The notes under the pieces: model-generated
What the model was told of the DNA's origin: nothing
The model's input: the letters and a program-made list of their open reading frames with translations, nothing else
The model's database searches: none
Position numbers and translations under genes: made by a program
Origin: Methylacidiphilum caldifontis
GTDB lineage: Bacteria; Verrucomicrobiota; Verrucomicrobiia; Methylacidiphilales; CAMAQI01
Direction: 5' to 3'
DNA: 6,716 bases
Assembly (NCBI GenBank): GCA_945860255.1
Contig: CAMAQI010000131.1
Coordinates: 1-6,716, forward strand
Part shown: positions 1 through 4,792 of the stretch, piece after piece
Position numbering within the stretch: the stretch's first letter is position 1
Layout of the letters: every line of letters begins with the position of its first letter

Positions 1-98
1 ATTCCATTTTCTTTTGTTTGAAAGCCGAAATAACCGATTTTACTCTTCTGAGATTTTGCACGCTTTTTCAAATAACGTCTCATTGATCCAAATGCCAT
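1..98 (-). CDS. Possible start of a hypothetical gene, cut by the left edge
   Basis: From an ATG at 96-98 the minus strand is open for 32 codons to the window edge; an in-frame TAA sits two codons upstream, so the frame must begin here or at the second ATG (81-83). The product starts MAFGS, then MRRYLKKRAKSQKSK, and continues with an aromatic stretch (IGYFGFQ). It is strongly basic and not recognised. No good Shine-Dalgarno sequence precedes either ATG. An open frame of this length can occur by chance, so this is only a candidate. It would be a separate transcription unit, more than 570 bases beyond the rhamnosidase stop. Confidence 0.3.
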   Translation of the reverse strand, partial: MAFGSMRRYLKKRAKSQKSKIGYFGFQTKENG

Positions 99-199
99 GT
101 TTTATCATGCTATCCAAGCAAGGACGAATGGATCGGATAATACCACAACGCCAAATCCCGACCTCCCCCTCGTTCTGACCACAGCTCTGTCGAGCCTCT

Positions 200-257
200 T
201 CCCTATTTTTAAAAAGCTCTCGAAAACGAGCTTTCGATCTCTTTTTAAAAACAGGGA
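200..257. repeat. 58-base imperfect palindrome
   Basis: Arms at 200-225 and 232-257 share one centre (228.5) and pair at 22 of 26 positions. The outer 17 positions (200-216 with 241-257) have a single mismatch (A205 against C252); three mismatches follow at 217-219 against 238-240; then TCGAAA pairs with TTTCGA around a six-base loop. Each outer arm contains TTTTTAAAAA, itself a palindrome. Farther out, GTTCTGAC at 172-179 faces GTCAGAAC at 279-286 with almost the same centre (229), so the symmetry may extend over about 115 bases. No T run follows on either strand, so it is not a classical terminator. A transcribed hairpin, a protein-binding palindrome or a small mobile-element remnant are possible. 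Confidence 0.75.
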
Positions 258-380
258 TCTATCGCTTACGCTCTTGGAGTCAGAACTCCTCCCCCTTGTT
301 ATGAATTAGAAATGAGATGCCGAGGTTGATTCCGGGAGAGGCGAAGCCGAACCCCTGAGGAGAAGGTCGATCGTTTTTTG

Positions 381-398
381 CTCCGAAAGCTTTCGGAG
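381..398. repeat. Perfect 18-base palindrome
   Basis: CTCCGAAAGCTTTCGGAG is identical to its own reverse complement. As a hairpin it would have almost no loop, so binding by a dimeric protein, or a dispersed palindromic repeat, is as likely as an RNA structure. A six-T run precedes it at 374-379 on the plus strand, the wrong side for a plus-strand terminator. Confidence 0.7.
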
Positions 399-438
399 TT
401 CAAAGAAATGGGAGAGATTCTCCGAAGGTATTTTCCGA

Positions 439-538
439 CGAAGGAGGAAACAGAGGGAATCACCTCAGTAAGTTGTTGCATTTTCCACGTTGCGTTCGTT
501 GCGCCGTCTTCGTCCGCCATAGCTCAAGCGAAGGAGGA
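439..538. repeat. Direct repeat of CGAAGGAGGA (439-448 and 529-538)
   Basis: The same 10 bases occur twice, 90 bases apart. The second copy is preceded by CTTCGTCCGCC (from about 509), which is partly its inverse (CTTCG against CGAAG), giving a small stem-like unit with the loop ATAGCTCAAG. It resembles a short dispersed intergenic palindromic repeat, but copy number cannot be judged from this window. Confidence 0.5.
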
Positions 539-568
539 TGCGTGAGAAAAATGCCTTTGAATTTCAGG

Positions 569-600
569 AGCCCATTAGCCCATCAGCCCATTAGCCGAAC
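569..600. repeat. Degenerate octamer tandem array
   Basis: Four consecutive 8-base units: AGCCCATT, AGCCCATC, AGCCCATT, AGCCGAAC. The first three differ at one position and the fourth keeps only the AGCC start. It lies about 70 bases beyond the rhamnosidase stop. Confidence 0.75.
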
Positions 601-615
601 ATTCTGAATATAGTT

Positions 616-645
616 GATCAGTGCCGATGAGCGTCGATGAGTGGT
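616..645. repeat. Degenerate decamer tandem array
   Basis: Three consecutive 10-base units: GATCAGTGCC, GATGAGCGTC, GATGAGTGGT, sharing GATnAGnG. The array ends about 25 bases beyond the rhamnosidase stop and is separated from the octamer array by only 15 bases. Confidence 0.65.
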
Positions 646-670
646 TCAAAATGAATTTCCGAATTTAGAA

Positions 671-2836
671 TTAAGATTTTGCGTCAAAGATTTCATCCGC
701 AAAATGCTCAAGGATTGGCTCGATCACAAAGGAGGCAAAGCCGTGGTTCAAGCTGGCGTTGGACTCTTTTCCTTCCCAAAGCGTTCCGGTTTTTTGAGCC
801 ATGGGGAAGAAATAATCCAAGAGATCTTTCCGAAGTTCTTTTCGGTATCCATGATCAGAAAGAAGACTGATGCGCATGTAGTACCCCATGAGCGAGTTTG
901 CCGGAAAGAGGGTCGGAAGCACTTGAGTGGAGTCGCGAGTAATCGGGCACTTCTTCACAAGCGTTTTCCAAAGCAACGGTTGCTCCTGTGGTGTGGTGAT
1001 CTTGAAAAAGAAGGCGTAGTATTGACAGACCTCGGTGGTCGACGGTTGAAGGATCAATCCCCCCTCCGGATTTCGGATCGCCTGATCATGAAAATAACCG
1101 TCCGTGAACGATTTTTTGATAATCACCGACTTGAGTGTGGAGGCCTTTTTGTAAAGTTCCGGTTTCTTCCAAAGCTGAGCGGCCGCTTCCAACGCCGCAC
1201 AGTAGAGCATATTGGTGGGATAGTTGACTCCCGCCACAAGTTCATTGGCCTTGGACCATTCAACAAAGTTCCACCCCGGTAAGTTTTCGAGAAGACCTTC
1301 CTTATTTTCATAGGACTTAAAATAGCGAAGAAGTCGAGCGATTTTCGATTCAAAGGCACGAATCAGGGCCTTATCCTTTGTTCGCTTTTGATACTCCAAC
1401 AGTTCTACCACCAGCCAGAGAGCCCATTGGGGAATGAAATTTCCATCGTTGTGGTCTGCGGGATAACACATCGGCACCATTCCCTTCGGAAGATGCGGGA
1501 GCTGGGGTGCATGAAGATAGTTTTCCAAAAAATGCCGCTCTTGAATATTCTTTCGAAAAAGCCGGTATTCCACTTGAGCGGTAAAATAACTGTCACAGAG
1601 CCATCCCGCTCTCTCTCTCGAGGGACAATCCATCATTAAATCAACGGTATTCTGTCGGTAGGTTTCCAAGGCCGCCTGATAAATCACCTGGATCGGAGAT
1701 TTTTTTCTCTTTTGAACAAAGGAAGGAAATGGAACGGGGTAGGCATACTCCCGAATCCCCAGTCCCTGAATCGTCACCTCTCCCTCAAGAACGGCAACAG
1801 AGAGGTATTGAAGGGTGTACGGCTCTATCGATTCGAATTCGTATTCCCCCGGAGAGAGCTCCAGCGAGATCAGGTTTAAGGTACTATTTCTTTGAATTCT
1901 CAGCGATCCCTTTTCAAGGATTTCATCGAATGCCAATCGCAGGGAGGATTTTTGACGACACTGAATCCGAAGCTTTAAAAATCCGGTCGAATTTCTTTCA
2001 AACTTATAGAGACGATAGTTTTTTTTGAGAGAAATCGAATCTGAAACATTGAACGGAATCTTTGTTTCCGATTGAGGAACCATGACCAGATTTTCCCAAT
2101 CCAATGCGGGACGGACCTTGATCGTTTGATCCAAATATCCTTTGAACTTCGGTCCGATATTCACGATGTAACGGTCTTTGGCGGGCTCTTTCCTCTTGCG
2201 ATTGATTTGGACTTTTCCGGAGGCAATCTCCTCACTTGGATGGATGATTGAAAAATCAGGATAAGCAATCGATCGTGGCAGAAGCTTTCGAGGTTTTTGA
2301 GCCACGATCTCCGCCTTCGAGTCACGAGATTGGGGATTGATCATCCAATCCCGAGAGGCCGGTTTCAGGGAATAGGATTCACAAAAGGCGCGCTGAAAGC
2401 TGTAGCGATGAACTCTTTGAATGCGATCCCGGATGCGAAGCGCTTGGAATCCTCCCTCGTTTAAACCCGTATAGCAAAGAACTTTGCTGCCTGAGATCAC
2501 CTCCGCTAGGAGAAAACCGGATTCATCCGTTGAGTAGTAACTGTTGACTTGGGGGGCATAGACCTCAATCGCAAGGACTTGATCTTTGTTTTCTAAAAAA
2601 GGGGTCAAATCCCATTCATCGATCCGGGCATGACCGTGTGCGGCGCGAGCGGGACCATATCCGACAAAATTTCCTCCAAAATGGACGCGGTAAAAACTCA
2701 CCGCAGTCACTTGAAGTGTTATCTTCTGAGAGGGAGGCATCCCTGAAAGAACAGCTTGAAATCCAACGTTGAGGTTGTATTCCTGCGGTTTCGTTTGAAT
2801 CCAAATCGGCTTTGCTTTTTTAAATGGTAGGTTCAT
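671..2836 (-). CDS. GH78 alpha-L-rhamnosidase-like glycoside hydrolase, cytoplasmic
   Basis: The 721-residue product lacks a signal peptide and should act in the cytoplasm, hydrolysing terminal alpha-L-rhamnosides by inversion. Residues 40-115 form a rhamnosidase N-terminal jelly-roll-like domain, with GPARAAHGHARIDEWDLT at 61-78. Residues 116-370 are beta-rich linking domains. From about 375 to the end lies the (alpha/alpha)6-barrel catalytic domain. It holds D403-C-P-S-R-E408-R-A-G-W412-L-C-D415, matching the family motif DCPqRdERlGWtGD, in which the Glu is the general acid, but one residue shorter. A later T-G-T-L-W-E688 corresponds to the general-base motif, followed by N697-H698. Both catalytic glutamates are therefore present and the gene looks intact. 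The ATG at 2834-2836 is the first Met of the frame, 39 bases after the prepilin stop; no clear Shine-Dalgarno sequence precedes it. It is the last gene of the operon and ends in TAA at 671-673. True substrate could be rhamnose or another 6-deoxy- or related sugar, as GH78-like enzymes are diverse. Confidence 0.9.
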   Translation of the reverse strand: MNLPFKKAKPIWIQTKPQEYNLNVGFQAVLSGMPPSQKITLQVTAVSFYRVHFGGNFVGYGPARAAHGHARIDEWDLTPFLENKDQVLAIEVYAPQVNSYYSTDESGFLLAEVISGSKVLCYTGLNEGGFQALRIRDRIQRVHRYSFQRAFCESYSLKPASRDWMINPQSRDSKAEIVAQKPRKLLPRSIAYPDFSIIHPSEEIASGKVQINRKRKEPAKDRYIVNIGPKFKGYLDQTIKVRPALDWENLVMVPQSETKIPFNVSDSISLKKNYRLYKFERNSTGFLKLRIQCRQKSSLRLAFDEILEKGSLRIQRNSTLNLISLELSPGEYEFESIEPYTLQYLSVAVLEGEVTIQGLGIREYAYPVPFPSFVQKRKKSPIQVIYQAALETYRQNTVDLMMDCPSRERAGWLCDSYFTAQVEYRLFRKNIQERHFLENYLHAPQLPHLPKGMVPMCYPADHNDGNFIPQWALWLVVELLEYQKRTKDKALIRAFESKIARLLRYFKSYENKEGLLENLPGWNFVEWSKANELVAGVNYPTNMLYCAALEAAAQLWKKPELYKKASTLKSVIIKKSFTDGYFHDQAIRNPEGGLILQPSTTEVCQYYAFFFKITTPQEQPLLWKTLVKKCPITRDSTQVLPTLFPANSLMGYYMRISLLSDHGYRKELRKDLLDYFFPMAQKTGTLWEGKESNASLNHGFASFVIEPILEHFADEIFDAKS

Positions 2837-2875
2837 AAAGTTTTTCTGTTGTCAGTTTGATTCAGTTCTAAAAAG

Positions 2876-3403
2876 TTAATTTTCCGGAATGGTTTGAGGA
2901 TGAGGAAAGGAAATCGGAAGCGTGACAAATCGATCTTTTTTAGAATTTTTGTCGTGAGGGTCTTGATTTCCCAAAGCAGAGGGGGGCCAAGAGATCGTCA
3001 TGGTCGCCTCAGTCGGCGCAATTTCGGAGCCAAGAGGGACTTGGGTGTAAGTCAGTGACAACTCGTAAATCGCCGAGGCGGTTTTGTTTTGTTCCGTGTA
3101 AACATTCCAGCAGGGATCAATCCAAAACCGATAGGGAATCCCCACTTTCAGATTACTATAGGGAAGCGGTTTAAGTTTCAGAAGAGCCGACTCACTCCGA
3201 TCCGCAGGGGTGTAGCGAAGGTCTTGCGCAGCGGTGGAGATCAAGTCCAGTGCCTGCATCTGAACGATTGAAACCTCGTTCGTTTTCAGTCCCAAAGGGA
3301 GGAGAGCAAGCAGAGGAACGAGGGTAATCGAAATAATGCCAATCGTGATGACCACTTCAATCAGCGAAAAACCGTGTTTGGGAATGTTTTTTTGAAAGCT
3401 CAT
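2876..3403 (-). CDS. Type IV prepilin-like protein, resembling Verru_Chthon cassette protein B
   Basis: This 175-residue protein has a class III (prepilin) signal: a short basic leader ending KHG at residue 11, then F12-S-L-I-E16-V, with glutamate at mature position +5 as PilD-type peptidases and pilin assembly require. A hydrophobic helix runs over residues 12-36 and ends in LLPLGL. A helical stalk follows (about 40-63), then a beta-rich globular region with ISWP at 137-140 and a polar tail. LLPLGL after the helix and a late SWP are, as I recall, typical of the 'Verru_Chthon cassette protein B' family of Verrucomicrobiota. There is a single cysteine (C98), so no intramolecular disulfide. After cleavage it would be inserted in the inner membrane and could join a pseudopilus or pilus-like fibre. 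The ATG at 3401-3403 is supported by a good ribosome binding site inside the end of the transporter gene, 3 bases after that gene's TGA, implying translational coupling. None of the usual A, C or D cassette partners lies within the window. Exact role is unknown. Confidence 0.87.
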   Translation of the reverse strand: MSFQKNIPKHGFSLIEVVITIGIISITLVPLLALLPLGLKTNEVSIVQMQALDLISTAAQDLRYTPADRSESALLKLKPLPYSNLKVGIPYRFWIDPCWNVYTEQNKTASAIYELSLTYTQVPLGSEIAPTEATMTISWPPSALGNQDPHDKNSKKDRFVTLPISFPHPQTIPEN

Positions 3404-3406
3404 CGT

Positions 3407-4768
3407 TCAACTTTCCTTTTTGTTTATCTCTTTGTGATAGATTTTGTAAAAATAATGAAGTGCCCCCATTGCAATTGCAATCCCGATTCCCGGAATCGCC
3501 GCATAGAGGAGTCGCATGGAACGAAGCGGCTCCCTCATCGATTCGGGGGTGATCTCTTTGGGGAAATCACAAAAAATAAGAACATAACCGGTGAGTAAAA
3601 GAGCGGAGGAGGCCCCGATTTTAACAGCGACTCCATAAATGGCCGCAAGTTGTCCCTGACAGGACTCCCCGGTTTTCGCCTGATAAAGATCACTGACATC
3701 GCCGAGAAAAGCCGGCATAAGACTCCAAAATCCAACGAGACCGATCATCACGCACAAATCACTTGAAACACTGTAATAGGGGTTCACCGGAGTAATCGTC
3801 CACCACGTACAGACAGAGCCAATACCACCAAGCAAGAGTAATCCCTGAAGAGTATTTTGTTTCCCCATTTTTTTCGATAACCAGGAGACTACGGGACAGG
3901 CCAGGATCCCCAAGATTGAAGTGAGGGTCGCCTTTTGAGCACCGACCAGGGCCGCTAATTTTAGATCTCCCGCACAACCAAAATAGGCAAAGGTGTAAAA
4001 TCCGAGTTGCCCGACAAGGGTGAAACTGACCATGATCCCCAACAGTGCGATAATGAGGCACTGAAGGATCGGCATTTTAAGGAGCGGTTTAAAGGAGGAG
4101 GCTTCCTGTTTGGGCTCGACAGCAGAGGGGACTGGATCCCTCGATCGCTGAAGGACAAGGAGTGGAAGGAGACCAAAGAGGCCGATCAGTAGTCCGAATC
4201 CAAGACCGACCCATCTCATTCCGACCACCGCATTTTCAAAACAATCGCGCTGAGCGAGCCAATAGAGCCAGTTGAGGGCAATCCCACTTAAAGTGGCAAA
4301 AGCGGTTCGAATCACCATGACCCCGACACGATCGGGTCCCTCTTCGGTTTGCTCGATCGTTAGCGCCGCATAGGGGACGGCAAAAAAGGAGTAAGCCGTA
4401 TAAAAAAGAAGCAGCGAGATGATCAACCAGACGCCCTTGGCAAATAAACTCCATCCCACAGGGACCCACCAAATGAGTGCAAACAAGAGCGCAGAGATTA
4501 GCGTTCCCCAAAAGATAAAGGGGGTTCGTTTTCCCCATCGACTTCTGAAGCGATCGCTTTTGACCCCGATCCACGGATCAAGGAGGATTTCCCAAATACG
4601 CGGAAGAGCGACAGCGATTCCGATCAGGACAGGACTGAGTCCCATGCCGACATTGAAAATCGGAGAGGCCAAGGTAATTGGGGCATTCTGAAAGGCATTT
4701 TCAACCGCTCCCCCGCCTCCGAGAAAAAGTCGTCTGAAAATTGGCTTAGAAAATAATTTTTTAAACAT
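3407..4768 (-). CDS. MFS sugar transporter, GPH (glycoside-pentoside-hexuronide):cation symporter family, MelB-like
   Basis: This 453-residue protein has about 12 hydrophobic segments and fits the family length of roughly 450-500. It should sit in the inner membrane and import a glycoside or oligosaccharide, probably with H+ or Na+. The hallmark between helices 2 and 3 is present at residues 64-83: D64-P-W-I-G, then D72-R-F-R-S-R-W-G-K-R-T-P. The central loop is around 207-228 and the second six-helix bundle runs from about 230 to 442. By motif alignment from memory, the MelB cation-site residues Asp55 and Asp59 correspond to E60 and D64, while Asp124 corresponds to A130 (in FFAVPYAAL), so coupling may differ from MelB. 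The ATG at 4766-4768 is preceded by only a weak purine-rich stretch (AAAAGAAA), so its ribosome binding site is poor. It starts 24 bases after the beta-helix gene and its TGA stop lies 3 bases before the prepilin start. The substrate cannot be read from the sequence; the neighbours suggest a galactose- or rhamnose-containing glycoside. Confidence 0.9.
   Translation of the reverse strand: MFKKLFSKPIFRRLFLGGGGAVENAFQNAPITLASPIFNVGMGLSPVLIGIAVALPRIWEILLDPWIGVKSDRFRSRWGKRTPFIFWGTLISALLFALIWWVPVGWSLFAKGVWLIISLLLFYTAYSFFAVPYAALTIEQTEEGPDRVGVMVIRTAFATLSGIALNWLYWLAQRDCFENAVVGMRWVGLGFGLLIGLFGLLPLLVLQRSRDPVPSAVEPKQEASSFKPLLKMPILQCLIIALLGIMVSFTLVGQLGFYTFAYFGCAGDLKLAALVGAQKATLTSILGILACPVVSWLSKKMGKQNTLQGLLLLGGIGSVCTWWTITPVNPYYSVSSDLCVMIGLVGFWSLMPAFLGDVSDLYQAKTGESCQGQLAAIYGVAVKIGASSALLLTGYVLIFCDFPKEITPESMREPLRSMRLLYAAIPGIGIAIAMGALHYFYKIYHKEINKKES
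3411..3418 (-). promoter_or_regulatory. Ribosome binding site of the prepilin-like gene
   Basis: On the minus strand AAGGAAAG lies 7 bases upstream of the ATG at 3401-3403 and inside the last codons of the transporter gene. It is the clearest Shine-Dalgarno-like sequence at any start in the window and fixes the prepilin start. The transporter stop (TGA) lies between this site and the ATG, so ribosomes finishing the transporter could restart directly on the prepilin gene. Confidence 0.7.
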
Positions 4769-4792
4769 AGATTTTTATGGTTTCTTTTAGCA

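Larger units (their letters stand above)
99..670. other. Gene-free, repeat-rich intergenic region
   Basis: No reading frame here has a recognisable protein, a good ribosome binding site or a family motif; the two longest frames (97-309 on plus, 299-520 on minus) read as low-complexity, serine/arginine-rich text. No tRNA or rRNA is seen. The stretch instead holds palindromes and short tandem repeats listed separately. It follows the operon end, but no canonical hairpin followed by a T run is visible on the minus strand. Confidence 0.65.

Noticed and set aside
97..309. Plus-strand open frame of 70 codons
   Set aside because: It runs across the 58-base palindrome, has no ribosome binding site and the product looks like random serine/leucine-rich text with no motif.
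374..398. Six-T run next to the 18-base palindrome as an intrinsic terminator
   Set aside because: The T run precedes the palindrome on the plus strand, giving an A run after it on neither strand in the required order; on the minus strand the hairpin is followed by AAAAAA, not T.
299..520. Minus-strand open frame of 73 codons
   Set aside because: Its start lies in the stem-like repeat unit and it reads through the 18-base palindrome. The product is serine/arginine-rich and unrecognised, and no Shine-Dalgarno sequence stands at a normal distance.
569..645. CRISPR-like array
   Set aside because: The units are 8 and 10 bases and directly abutting, with no spacers; this is simple tandem repetition.
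641..1282. Long plus-strand open frame of 213 codons
   Set aside because: It is antisense to the catalytic end of the rhamnosidase gene, where the minus strand carries clear GH78 motifs. It has no domain of its own.
4769..4792. Internal promoter in the gap before the transporter gene
   Set aside because: The 24-base gap is too short for a full promoter and shows no -10/-35 pair; it is an ordinary intra-operon spacer.
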